From Certhia americana (Eukaryota; Chordata; Aves; Passeriformes; Certhiidae), in assembly GCA_018697195.1 (NCBI GenBank), contig CM031858.1, positions 110,597,556-110,661,555 of the forward strand: a stretch of DNA of 64,000 nt, written 5' to 3'. A model generated the notes under the pieces. That model ran no database searches and was not told where the DNA came from. It worked only from the letters and a program-made list of their open reading frames with translations. Shown here one piece after another: positions 50,140 through 63,329 of the stretch; position 1 is the first letter of the stretch; each line of letters opens with the position of its first letter. Made by a program: the position numbers and the translations under genes.

Positions 50140-50319
50140 GTTAAAAGCTTTCAGTCGCTCAGCTTCTACCCCATCTGATTCATTAACCTTCTCAGGATCT
50201 TCTTGCTCATCATGGTCATCCTCATCCTCATCTCCTCGATTCAGAGACAGATCTTCAGCACCTCTGCCTACACTCTCATTCTTGCCAGAGTCATAGCTTG
50301 AATAGCTATGTGCCGGGGA
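50140..50319 (-). CDS. NOL4: NOL4 acidic-segment coding exon
   Basis: The acceptor is TCTATTTTCAG right of 50319; the exon is 180 bp, phase 0 at both ends, 60 residues. It starts SPAHSYSSYDSGKNESV, then AEDLSLNR (about residues 21-28), a strongly acidic run GDEDEDDHDEQED (about 29-41) and VEAERLKAFN at the end, which continues directly into MFVRLF of the next exon. The acidic tract is a common feature of nucleolar and chromatin proteins. The EDLSLNR piece is a second loose DLS motif. Upstream coding exons should continue further right, outside the window. The Ser-rich plus-strand frame at 50054-50296 is a shadow of this exon. Confidence 0.97.
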
Positions 50320-53300
50320 CTGAAAATAGAGAAAAAGAATATGCTTGTAAAAATTCTCAGCAAAAAAAAAAGGTCTGACTTGTCAAAAATTCTTGGAAAT
50401 ATTTCAAGAATTTCATGAATTCTTTTTATACTTTGTTAAACATAATGTGCTCCTAATCTTTCCAAGAGCAAAAAATGCACAATTATATTAATTTCAGTGC
50501 TTTTAAAAAAGGCAACCAACTGCAAATTCAGTAAATCTATTAACAAATTAATTACCTATGATGACTACAGTTAACATGAAATCTTTGACATATAGCCTTG
50601 TGTAGGAACTACCTACAGAAGTTTCTTATAACACTAACTTCTTTGTATTAATCAAGATGTAAATAAGGGATAGCTGATTTGAACAAAGCTCTAAAGAATT
50701 AAATTTAAACATTTCAAGGCAAAGAGGATTATAGTACGAAACACTGGTATTCATCCACTGAATATTAAATATTATCAAGAGAAGCAGAAATTTATTCAAA
50801 ATAGGAAAATGATTATGTTCTAGTTTCATTTGCAAAACCCCAGAATGAATTAGAGATGTGTAGGTTACATTTTGAATGCTCTCTGAGAATCATGTAGTAA
50901 ATCCATTTTCTCTTTGAAAATCAGCATTCAGAACTTTCCCCTGAGCAGAAATTCATTTTGTTGGATAAAACAGATGACCATCTCAATAGAGTGTACCCAT
51001 TTGTAGGGCCAAAAACTTTCCAATTACCAAAAGTAAATACAGTGTATTTTCCTTTGCAATATTAAGTCCTCAGTTAACTATTCCCACTGTATACACTTCA
51101 AACTGCAGACCATAAAAAGCCATCAGTAACAGAAAGCCTTCCACAACTTAACATTCTACAACATAAAACTTAAAGATCAAAGCTTTTCCCCAGCCACACA
51201 AAAATATCAGAGAGCATCTCCACCAGAGCCATCAGATTCACATTTAGGTCAATTAGAGCAAAATTTTACTTCTGTATCTTAATGCTGTAATATTTCACTA
51301 TTTTTCTCTCTTGCTTCAAAGCATTCTCTAGTCTCAATCAGGTGCTACATGACAAATTTCACACATTTTTTTTAGTTGCCTCCTCCCTTAATGTCACCAA
51401 GAGTCAGAAGAATAATTCCTTAAACAAAAATAAATTTCAAATGGCATGCCTTGAACCATTCTGAGCTTCCTAAAATTGTCCTTATTTCAGGGTATTATGC
51501 CAGCCACAGAATGAGTCTGGATAGTGAGGTAGAAGGGAAAGACAAACAAAACCATTCATACATAAGGTATATTTTCTGCTTTATATTTTTAATTCAGCTT
51601 CTTGTTTTCCTTTTTCCTGTTTTCATTTCCATCTTACTTTTGTCCTCTGAACACCATCAGTTTTAGAGTCACTTGCCTTACCTTAACAGCACTCATATTC
51701 TAAGCCTTCCTTTTTTTATATATCCTCCCCAGACTATAGTCTCACAGTACCAATCCCCTGGAGTTCCAGCTTTTCATACCTAATGCTCCTAATATCAGAA
51801 CTTGCAGTCTCTCTCATCCCTTTCCCTGAGTCTCTTCACTCTCTAGACCACTCTTCATTCCCTAAACCCAAATAGCAGATGTAGGAAGAGTGAGAAAACA
51901 TCAGAACAAAACAGAAGAGTGACAAAACAGAAGAGACAGGCTCTGGACGAAAACAGCTTCAACAAGTAGCAAGATCAGCACCACCTCTTCTGGGGCAAGA
52001 AACTAGCCAGGGTTCAAGATGGCAGATGTGAGATGGCATGGGAAGATAAGGTTTGCAAGAGCAGAAAAACCAAAACTTCGGTTCTCTATACATCAATAGC
52101 TTGTCTTATGAAGATGGTGAATATCTACATTGCTGCGCAGTCAGATAAGTTCAGCTTTCATCCTAAAGGAGGTGATAGCTGTATCTTATCAGAGTGTCTA
52201 GCATATGTATGCAAAAGTGCTTAACCTGGCCAATAGCTATCAGAAGGCCAACAGCTGCAGCCTGGTAGCCTGTTACAAAGACTTAAACCTCAAGAGATTC
52301 TCAGAAGACATTTTTTTTAAAAAAGAAAGTTGTGATTAATTAATTGCTACTTTTGTACATTGCTATGCAGTAGAAGGTTTGACCTATGCTGCAAGACTTG
52401 TTCTTCTGTAGTTCTTTGTTTCACCCGTCGCTACAGCTACATAGCATGCAGAAGGCTTTGAGATAATCAAAAAGCCATTTCGTGTGCTAGGCACCACATA
52501 AAGCGTAGAAGCTGCTGCCCTAAAGAAACCTACTGACTGAAATCCTTGTTGTGCAGACACTTGATCTTGCATGTGTCATTTCATCAGACTAAATCCAATT
52601 AGACTACTCATGTGCACAGAGTTAAACAGATGCAAAACTGATTGCAGTATGTACATATGTTTTGGCTGGATGCCAAGATCATAAATTATGCACCAAGGTT
52701 GAGATTTTTTTTGTGAAGGAAACAAATTCAGGCCAAAATGGCTTAAGTATGTCTCTCAAAAATGCAACAATCAGGGTGTTTTTTGGAGGTTTAGTACCAT
52801 TTTGGTTTGTTTGTTTTTTAAAGAAAGCATTGCACAGAGAGCCTTGTACAACATCTTCTCTAAAATTTTTATTTAAACAACAAATTTAGCACCTTAAATG
52901 AACTGTGGGGAATAACAGTCTGAGAAAGTTGCATGGCAGGAATCCATATTTATTCACTGTGAATTTGAAGACTGTGTACAATACCTGGAACAAGAGATTT
53001 TTCTCCTAGCTGTTTCATTAGCAAACTGAGGAAGTAAAAATGTCACTTTGAGTTTGCAAAAGCTCAGTTAAGAACAAAATTTCTACCTTTCTGAATTGCT
53101 ACACAGATGAATATTAATTCAGAGAAGAGACATGTCTCACTTGTTTTGACCCTGCAGTTGTGCAAAGGCCAGTACGGATTTCCTTTTCCTACTCTATTAA
53201 GCAGCTGCAATGCTAAACAAGGGGTGGGAGAGCAGAGGACAACTGATACTTTGCACAATATCCAATTTTAGGTCTTACACTGTGCTTTCAAAAGGCTGCT

Positions 53301-54151
53301 CCCACCTTTGACAGACAGAAACATGCTCATTCAGATTCCTGAACAGACCTTGACACATACATGTTACAGTCCTGCATTAAACTAGACTGGAGAAACAAAC
53401 CTGTTTAAAATGTTTTGGTTTTGCTTGTTTGTGTGTTGATTTCGTTTTTTCTAATATTTGCCAGTCTGCTTAAGACAAGAATCAGTTCTTGGCTCCAGTT
53501 CACCACCTGAAAGCAAAAACCTTTGTGCTGACAGGAAAGTATGAGCATGAAGGGGAGCATACACATCTCTGTTGATAGCAATGAAAGATTAAACCTTGGT
53601 AGAGTGGAAGCATTAGTAGATGTAAGATGCTTCACAGGTGAATGTTCTGTGCTTAAAAACTCAGGGTTAGGGAAAAAAGTGGCAGCAATGAGAAATTATT
53701 ATGAGAAATATTTGAGAACAAATGAGGCCAAGGCTAAGGACAAGATTATTTCCTTCCTCAAACATTTGCATGATTATTGAGCTGTCTTTAAAATACTAAG
53801 ATTCTGATATTTATATTCTGACCACTTTGTCCTTGCCCTTTCTTGAAGGTTCAGAGCTCATTATTTTAATCTCTTTCTTGCAGTAGTAAGTACTAGGCAG
53901 CACTGCTTTATCAAAATGAAAGTAAAGGTTCATGCCTAACAACCTGGTTTTGGAGGTTGTGACATGAAATACCAACCTCTTTCTGAAACATTACAAGTCA
54001 GCAACAACAGTTACCTGAAGTCAAATCATACAACAGAAGACCTGGGAGGACATCACAATATCACCTACTTTGTCTTGCTATCTCAGAACCAGGTCAGATG
54101 ACCAATCCTGGCCACTGTTTCTCTAGTTTTTATCTTAAGACTTCCAGTAAC

Positions 54152-54181
54152 ATGCCATGCATCCAGAGATGCCATGCATCC
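54152..54181. repeat. 13-bp direct repeat, 17-bp period
   Basis: ATGCCATGCATCC occurs at 54152-54164 and 54169-54181, separated by AGAG. Each copy includes the palindrome ATGCAT. Confidence 0.9.
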
Positions 54182-57100
54182 CCCAGACAACCTGCACCAG
54201 TGTTTCATTGTATTCAGAACTATTAAAACATTTTTAAGACCAACCTCTGACTTTCATAAATGTAATAAGCCTGTTTCTTTTTCCTGTATCTACCATGGAT
54301 TGCAGAGGAGGAAAGATGTGGTTTTGGGAGAAGAGAACATTCTCTTCCCTCTTTACGAGACTCTTTCCAGCAACTGAGGACTGTTATCATGTCCCATCCC
54401 CTCAATCTTCTCTTCCCAGTAAATTCATTTATGCTTTGAAACCCATGTTTTCCTGATTCTTAATCATTCTTACTAATCTGCTCTAGACATTTTCCACCTG
54501 ATTGGAAACCTCCTCAAAGAGCAACTCCCAAAACTCCAAAGTGTATTCCATTTGTGGCTTTTCTATGAAAAAATATATTTCTTTATTGTTTGATCAATTT
54601 CTAGCAAGCTTACAGCAAAACTACCCTATCCCTTTATTTGTAGATTACCCCAAAGATGCAAAAGACAGCAGGGCAGAAATGCCACAGATGCCATAGAAAT
54701 CCTGCAGTTATTTTTTGAGGACTAAAGCAGAAGTAATCCATAACATTTAAAAATATAAAGTCTGCCATCGTGCTTCAGTGCCTGCTGGGGTTCGACACTG
54801 GTGTATGGCCACTGGACAGAGTTTGGAGGGTGACACCACAGGAACTCATTGCAGGAAGCTTGTCCCAGAAGAGGCTCTTGGCTACCCTGGTGAGTGTACA
54901 AAGATGGCACTTAATTACAGGACCAAAAGTTATTCAGTGATAGAAAGCTAATTACTGAGAGTGACTATTTGCAATGACCAAAACCTAGAAAAATCATGCC
55001 TTTGTGACTTTAAAAATGACAACATGGAACAGAAGTCCCAACCATTTCAGGGAAAGATGTTTCTGATGGAAGGGTAGTAATTTTTTTTTTTTTTTTTAAT
55101 GAAGCTTCATTTTTCACATTTATATTTACATTTAGTTAGAGAGTTTTACATCTATTTGAGCAGTGTGTATTTCTTTCAGTTGTTACGTTAGACACTCATT
55201 AACCACAGAACTCCTGTGAGCAAGAGAGACTTGCACATTTGGAGAGCTGGCAAGACAGCAGCACAGGTCTCCATGCTGCATGGAAAGGAAAGGGGTTAGG
55301 AGGCAGGCAGAGATGAAAACACTCTACTGGCTGTACATGATTCCTTTCTAGAAATCTGCCTCCATGTCTTTAAAGGTTACTAAATCTTTTTACTGAATAC
55401 ATAAAAGCCATACTCTAAAGCTGACAGAATTCTGATTGTCCCCAGTTGTACATCCAGCCCTTTCTTCTTTTTCCCTACATTTCAGTATTTCCCTGTCTGC
55501 CACTGTAGACACAAAAGTCTACAATTTCAGCAATTACTCTTGCAAATTGTGTTTGCTTTCTGTATATTTTCCCATGTGCTATTGTGTATACATTTTTTAT
55601 AGCAACTATTCCTATGACACAGAAGGGGATCAGAATATTCTGATGACAATGGGTTTGATTGCTTTGAAGATCCTTTTTTTTCCAAAACTATCAATTAAAT
55701 TAGAACTTAATTTTAATTTTTTTTCCACATTTGCATTTTTAGCTGACTCTACATATGACAAACTTTTTTAAAAAATGCATAAAAACTAGCTTTTGGTTAG
55801 CTGGTATGAGTGAGAAGCATGTCTTTTATTTGACAAATGAAAAAAAAAAAAAAGGTTAAGCCTGAAAGGTTAAGGGAAAATTCATGTCCTATATCTTTAC
55901 CTTAAAAATATACATGAAATTAATATTGCATTGTTAGAGTTCCACTTCCTTCCTGTGCAAACTGAGTTCTCCATATAGCAGAGAACTTGCCTACAGGAGG
56001 TAGTTGTGTTTGGCTTTGGTTTTATTTCTTTCATTAATATATGTAATATAAGTAACACATTAGAAAACATAAAATACTTCTGGCATATGCATGTCCTTTT
56101 GTTATTGAAATACTTGAAACCATAAATAAAAACATCTTTAATTTTTTCTCCTTAATTCAAATAGAAGGCAGGAGGCATAACTGAATACTCTGGTTCAGCT
56201 ATTGTCCTAAGGAATTCACTATCAGGTAATATAGATAGAAGTCCAACCCTCTATAATTTTGCATTAATAAGCCATTTTCTTTCCACAAGCTCTCTTAAAT
56301 CCTAATCTTTTCTATCTTCTAGACTTTATTATTATTATCCTTTTCATGGCCCCTTCATATTGTCACATGTGTGGAACATTACTGTCCATCTTTTCTCATT
56401 ACAGAGAAGATCTGAATTCCCAAATACAATTCCAGCATCTCACCATTTATTTCAAGATCCAATTAACCTCATTTTTGTAAACTCCTCACATATTTGTTCA
56501 TTTTAACCATATCTTTGCATCTGACTATGACCAGTTTGCTCCCCTTGTTACACCATAATTGGCATTTCCAGCTCCTTTATAAAATTTCACCCTTGATAAT
56601 GGGAAGGCATCATTGTGTACAGTTCTGCTATTTGGAGCATGAGGACAACAGCATTTTTACACGAAGAAGGGAGAGCTGAAAGCTAGAGTTTCATAGGTTT
56701 GACTCTAAAAAGTGTTAACTAACATGTTAAGTTGTAAAGGACTTTTTTACACAAAACTTGTGTTACACTGAAATATTAAATGATTTTTTTGTTTGTGCTG
56801 TGTTAACAATGTGACTTCCAGAGACAAACTGTTCAGTTATTTACAGCAGGAACTAAGAAATAAAAAGATTTTGCTCCCAAATTATCTTTGACATGGTCTT
56901 CTCTCCAGAGTCATTGTTTTTACAGTAGTTTCTCAGAGAACACTGAGTGACTATAAGACTATATGCTCATTCTTTCTCAGTAATAACATTCTTTCCAATC
57001 TATGCCATATTTTGTTTTCTTATAATATTCCTTTTAACAGAAGCACACTTATTAGCCATAAGGAAACTATAAATTACTCAGACACTTTAATTCCAGTGGG

Positions 57101-58781
57101 TTTATCTGGATAAATAGAAGTGTGGATAATTGAAAGATAAGAAATAATTGAAAAGCCCCTGAAACACATATCTTCCTCTGCTATTTTCTCCTTTTAGCAA
57201 AAATACAGTCTGTCCTAAGTCTATCCCCACTGGTATTGACCAACATCAAAATACATCACTTTACCCTAATAGAAATAACCTCAAAAATTAAGTAGAGAGT
57301 AAAAACAGAGAGGCAACTGAGAATTCTCAGTCAAGCAGAAGAATAAATTATATTTTATAGGCTATAGTTTAAAGAGTTTCTTTCTAATTTTTCCACAACC
57401 AATGTCTTATTATCTGATTGGGCATCTTCAGGAAAATTCCTGCTCCTTCCCCAGCCATTCTAGAGAAGGATAATTCTTGGGGGAATAAGTATGTCCAAAT
57501 CACCTTAGTACACCAATATTGAGAGTATCTGAACAGAGGTGATTTAACAGAGCAGGAGACTTGCCTACTTCTTAGCTACTAAATAGCTTTTATTTTACAA
57601 AGTTGTTTTATTAATGAACTTCTAGAACTCCTGTCACTGCTGTATGAAGACAGACTTTTTCAACCAAATACTAAAAGAACTTGGTTATATAACCACCAAT
57701 AACTAGTCATATTGCAAAATGTGTCTGCTGTGTCTTTGGAAGAAATACAATGTCCTTTGTGGGAGTTGAAAAGTCAAACCGAAATGGTGACAGACTCAAA
57801 CAAAAGATTAAATTATTTTTGGCAACATACACTGCTATTTTGAAGCTCTAAAAAGATCTGACAGAGTTTCTGAGAATTTAAGAAACACAGGTTGCCACAC
57901 AGAAAAGTTCCATTACAAATTTCTGGATTTCTGAAAACCGTGTGCCAACAGAGTATTTAAACATTTTCTATTGTACACCCAGAATCAAACCAGAATGTCT
58001 GAATTAATTTATACTCTTCCAAGATCTTACATTGCAAAATAAGGAAAAAAACCCAAACTAACCTTACTTTATTACAAAAGTTAGTAACACTTCATCAGTG
58101 AGTTTCCAAGGACAATAACAGCATACTTTGCAGGTAGTATCATAGCTCAGAAAAGCCAAGAGCCTGAGGAAGTCCCACACAGTTCTTGTGCTTTTGGTGA
58201 AATCCATCAATCTAAAACTTCTATTAGAAAACTATCATTTACAATTTTTTGGTGAAATTTTGACCTTTTGCCAAAACTCTTTACAGTTTCCATCCTGATT
58301 CCACAGCTTTTCCTTTGACAGGGTTTGGGGGTTTTTATTTTCATTTTTTAATGAAATAACAGCAGTTAGAGGTAAGAGGATTGCTGAACATTTTTCTTGT
58401 GGAATGTATTTCAGCGCCTACTAAGGTTCACATTACAGTCAGGTAAAGAGCATTTTTGACCAGCAATTCTTTGGTTAATTGTTAGACAACTGGCTGGTAA
58501 GAGCTACAAACTATTTTGCAAAAACACTAGACTATTAATTTCTTCTCATTCTATGCAAATTGAGAATTAAACCTCTAAAGCAGGCAACACATTCAGGAAG
58601 TAACTAAAATGGAGAACATTTATAAGACCTGAATATCACAAAGACAATTACAATGTAGGTCCTAAGACTCTTACTCCCCTCTTTGCAGCCTGTCCTTATC
58701 TAACTGACAGAAGTTTGAGATATAAACATGTCAACAAGGACAAAACAGACAAGCTCTAACTCTCCAGCAAGGAAACAGCAG

Positions 58782-58819
58782 AATCCCTGACAAATCCCTG
58801 ACAAATCCCTGACAAAACC
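58782..58819. repeat. Short minisatellite, three 11-bp units
   Basis: The unit AATCCCTGACA is repeated three times in tandem, followed by a degenerate AACCC end. It is a local slippage duplication. Confidence 0.93.
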
Positions 58820-59231
58820 CAGTCTATCCATAAAGGTCCCACTTACTGACCAACAGTGCTACCCTTACTGTTTGAAAATATCTCAAACTGCTGCCAGCTT
58901 TCAAAACAGAAGTCGCTACTGAATAATGCAATGGCCTCTGAAGTCTGACTTAGGTAAGAAGCCAATGTCAGCAAAAAACAGAAGTAGGATACAGGAGTGA
59001 TATAATTTCATGAGCAGTAGTTTAAATGTGCTAAGCTTACTGTTTCACTTCTATGATTTAATTTCTTATGGGTATCTGTATGTAGGGAAATAAGACTGTC
59101 ATAAATACAAAAAAATGGGGTTTCTTGCCAACACAGCATCACTGGATGCTGTGTTTTAATCTTGAGCATATTGCTGCTGGAAAACCTAAGAATCCCTTTC
59201 CTCACTTCAGCAGTGAGGAATAAAACCAAAT

Positions 59232-59612
59232 TGGGTTTTTTCAGCCTGGAAAGGAAAAGGCTTTGGGGTGACCCAATTGCAGCCTTCCAGTACCTGAAGG
59301 GAGCCTACAAGAAGGATGGACAGACACTATTTACAAGAGCACATAGTGACAGGATAAGGGAGAATGGCTTCGACGGAAAAGAAAGTAGGTTTAAATTAGG
59401 TATTAGGAAAAAATTCTGTGAGGGTGGTGAGACACTGGAAAATGTTACCCCAAGAAGTTGTGGATGGCCCATTCCTGGTAGTCTTCAAAGCCAGGAACAA
59501 TGGAGTTCTGACTGGTCAAGAGAAAGGTGCTCATGCTCACAGCAGGGGGGGTTGAAAGCAGATGATCTTCAAGGTTCCTTCTAAGCCAAATCACACTATG
59601 ATTCTAAGATAC
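59232..59612 (+). mobile_element. CR1 LINE 3' fragment (plus orientation)
   Basis: It starts TTTTTTCAGCCTGGAAAGG and continues through GCAGCCTTCCAGTACCTGAA, a GGGAGCCTACAAGAAGGATGG-type block, GGTGGTGAGACACTGGAAAA and GATGGCCCATTCCTGG, ending near CTATGATTCTAAGA. This is the CR1 3' region with small deletions. The plus frame across it (59162-59584) does not represent an intact protein. Confidence 0.94.
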
Positions 59613-62600
59613 ATAAGGCTATCTCCTCAAGTCCCAAAGCAAGAATCTATACCTGGAAACTATGGGCTTATTTATAAACAACACAACTTGAATCTATGAC
59701 TACAGGTGAAGTCCTGCTAAGAGAACTATGACCACAGAGGATGTAGACTTTGTACCTGCCCCATTCATTCATTGTCTTTTTCTTCCTCACACTCCGTACC
59801 ATGGCAGTTTTCTACTCCTTTAAAGCAACAAAATGCAAACACACTTGCAAATGAAAGAGTTGGAGTTATATCAGGAATCCAGAAGAAAAAACTGATTTTT
59901 GGGTTTTGACACTCCTGTACCTATCGTATCCTAGAAAAGATAGAGATGGAAAGAGGCTTCCAGGTGGTACAAAGTTTAAAAAGACACTTCCAGAGACCAA
60001 GAGCAGAGGCAGATGCAGAAATAATAATACAACATCACTGCAGGGTTTGTGTGCCGTAAGAAGAGCAGACAATGAGGGGAGCACTTGTTTTCACTAGGTA
60101 AAGAGAAAGCGATGAAGGGTGCCTCTGTCCCATCTGTGTCAAGACTGGGTCAAAAAGATATCCAGGAACTCAGCAATTCCCTATAATGTCTGTCTAAGGC
60201 CACACAGCAGCTGGACTTATTAAACACAAGTTATAAGCTGAGCTGTGCACCTGTATTTTCTAATACAGAAGGACATGCAACACTCTGTATCCTAACTCAT
60301 ATGAGTAGGAAGAACACAGTGCACACAACAGGAGCTGGAAATGACGAGGAACTAGAAGTGATGATTGGGATGAGAGAGAGAAATGGTTTAACAATGGACC
60401 TTTTCTGGTGTGCTCTTTCTGAATTCATCATAAATTCTTCCCCGTGCTGATTTGCTCTTCCTAGGACGTTCCTACAGAATGTCATTTCGTAATTTCTCAC
60501 ACCTTTCTCCTTTCCAGACTGAGCATGACATAAGTGCAACTAACTGAAAAGGAGATTAAAATCAATCAATGGAAGCGGTGGAGGAGGGAACTCCAACTCA
60601 TCTGTCTCCATCATTTAGGAGAATTTGAGGCCCTCCCTCCTACATTTTGTGTTGCTCAGTCACAACAGTCCTATGCCAGAATAGGTGAGAGGAGACAGTC
60701 CTGCCATTCTTTCTCTTCTGATCAGTCATTTAGATTTTCAGAAGCACAGTTTAAAGGAAAGAACAACAAAAAAACCCCCATGTAACAGTAACGCACTGAG
60801 AGACAAACTCAGGAAAAAAAGCAAACCAATTGATTAATGATAGGAACATAATCCAAAAGAATTTGCACAGTACTGAACAGCTATTTACAACTGATCATGG
60901 TAAGAAGACGACATATTAAAGACTGATTTTTCTAGGGGGAAGCTAGGAACACAACAGGGCCACAACACAATTTTTTTCGCATATGCAAGAGAGGAGCACA
61001 TTGCCTAGTGAGAAGTATAGGGTACAATTTGAGAGTGCTTGTTCTTGCTTTTCCTTTTGGCATTTTACCTCTATCTGCTTACAGCAGCAATCATTGGCAA
61101 GCTGCAAAAAAATTGCTGGAGGTAAATCAGCTGGATTGTCCCAGTAAGAAGCCCTGACAGACAGAGGTTTATGGCCCTAATGATTGCTTAAAGACAGGTG
61201 GGAATATTTAGAACTTGAGACCAGTCAGAAAGGGACAGATGAAGACAGGGATCCTGAACTAAGGGGGAGGCTATTCCCAGTCTACAACAGTCTGAGTAAG
61301 AGAGGAGCAGCTGAGATGTCTGTAGCTGAAGCTGATGGAATAGATTACTGATTAGTTCCCTACTTATCTACCACAAATAAATTTTAAAGAAATGCATCTC
61401 GTAAATCAAGTAAATCTGGTAAGAGATGCATCTAATTTGACCCTCTCTGCTTAGGGAAGGATAAATAAAACATTTATCATAAGAGTAAACCATTGCTTGA
61501 GGTTGTCACAGGACAGCAATCACGAGAATGTTGCAGGAGAATTTCACATAAAGGCAGTTTCTACCTATTAGTTCTCCAGTTCAATGTGTTCTTAGGACTC
61601 ATACAAAAAGACCAGGAAGAAACAGAAACAACAAAAGAATCTTTCCATTCTAAATCTATGATGACTGTGCTTCTGTTAAAGACACAATCTGACATTTTGG
61701 GGGTGGAGGATGGAGGACAATATTATGAAAAACATTAAACCTGACTCCCAGAGGAGAGCTCCTCAACAATTGCTCAAACTACTCAGGCAGCCAATCCTAG
61801 CAAACACCACAGCTGTGTTGAAGAGCAAATGCTCTTCCCCAGAGAGTCAGACAGGTCAAATCCCCTAAATTCCTACCAATATCATTAAATATCTCTATTG
61901 AGTCTCAGCATTCATGGTACCATCCTGAAGAAACCAGAATCTGTCCTTGTAAGCCATAATTTTACCTGCCCAAGATGGCACAGAACTTTCCGGCTTGTAC
62001 AAACATTAGTATATATTTTATACAAAAGTGAGTTGTTTTGGTTGGTCTGGTCATAAATGAGTCCTGAGAGTTATGCTGCCTGTCAAACTCTCAGGCTTGT
62101 GAGAAGAGAATCAGCCAGTTTCCTCCAGGATAGCATGGCATACTGTAAGCTCCCAGAACAGCTGCTGTTTAGAAAGGAAATTGCACTTACAGACTTGATT
62201 CCATGCCCCAGTACTCTCTGTGATTTCTTGCAGTTGAATAAATTTTGTTTACTGAAAAAAGGTTCTGTCACTTGGTACTTGGAGCTCAGTTAGAGGGAAC
62301 CATACAGCCATCAAGCAGCATTGAAATTTCCAAGATGATCTTATAGACTTGGTCTGTAAAGGCTCAAACCCATTTACAATGAACAATATTTACCTTCTAT
62401 TAGGAAAGATATTTTGAGTTGTGAATACTGGGACCACTTAGTTACATGCATTCACTTTAGCTCACCACCCCGCAATGGAGAATTCCCCTAGCAGGGTATA
62501 AAGCTGAGTACAAAATCCTATTTGGCAAAACTCCACCTTCTCCAAAGACCACTTTCAATCCACCTTCTTGTAGCAGAAGAATTCTGTGAGGAAAATCAGC

Positions 62601-63287
62601 TAGAATTATGCCAGAAAAAATTGATTAAATTGGAGCATACACTGCATTTTCTCATATTGATATCATGACTCAATACCTGACTACAGAGAACTGAACAGCT
62701 ATAAAAACTGCTTTGTATCATTCTCCAACCCAAATTATTTAATCTTCCACATCCTGACACTAAATTCAGGGAAAAGGGATTTGAACTTATGATAAATCAG
62801 CTTATCACATGAAGAGAACTAGATGAAAACTTTAAAACCAGACCAGATCTGAGCTGGACTAAAGTTTTATAGCTGTTGTCCCTTTTTATTTGCTTTTCTA
62901 TTTTGTGTGACTGCTATTGTATCCTTAGCTCCCATAGATGAAATTTAAAGAACAAAGAGAAAACTAAAATAGAATACATTTTTTAAAATTAAAGGAACTC
63001 ATCTATATAACTATTTTTAGAAAGTGGCCCCCTTCTCATGGTGCAACTGCCTACAATGTGTACTCCTCTTTAACCTGAGCTCAAGACATGCAGTGCTGTG
63101 ATCTACAGGCTGAGATCCTTCTGGAGCACAGATATAAAATGTAACTCTCACCTGTTGCATTTTACTAAACTCAAATACAAGAGGCACAGAATTTGAGGGA
63201 CAGAAGAGTTTTCTGTGAACATCCCCCATCACTGTCGCTGTAACTAGCATTGGTTCTGCTCTGCTGTGCAGCCAGATCACGGATCAG

Positions 63288-63329
63288 AAAACCTGAGCAG
63301 GTTTTATTAATTCCTGAGCAGGAATTAAT
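63288..63329. repeat. Two adjacent hairpins with the same GAGC loop
   Basis: AAAACCT-GAGC-AGGTTTT at 63288-63305 (7-bp stem) is followed without a gap by ATTAATTCCT-GAGC-AGGAATTAAT at 63306-63329 (10-bp stem). Both share the core CCTGAGCAGG at 63292-63301 and 63313-63322, but the outer stem bases differ while remaining paired. Confidence 0.93.

Larger units (their letters stand above)
1182..50319 (-). other. NOL4: NOL4 gene, 3' half (gene span within window)
   Basis: Six minus-strand coding exons with matching phases spell the C-terminal part of nucleolar protein 4. NOL4 is a vertebrate nuclear/nucleolar protein expressed mainly in brain and testis; its biochemical role is poorly known, and its close paralogue is NOL4L. 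What the sequence shows is the ordered exons, AG acceptors and GT donors, and the stop codon at 2918-2920. The start codon, promoter and N-terminal exons are not in the window; the first visible exon starts at a phase-0 acceptor at 50319. The left limit of the span is my guess at the most distal poly(A) signal. Confidence 0.93.

Noticed and set aside
50054..50296. Ser-rich plus-strand open frame
   Set aside because: Antisense shadow of the acidic NOL4 exon; the Ser run mirrors the Glu/Asp codons.
59162..59584. 140-codon plus-strand open frame
   Set aside because: Lies mostly over the CR1 3' tail, which does not encode an intact LINE protein here.
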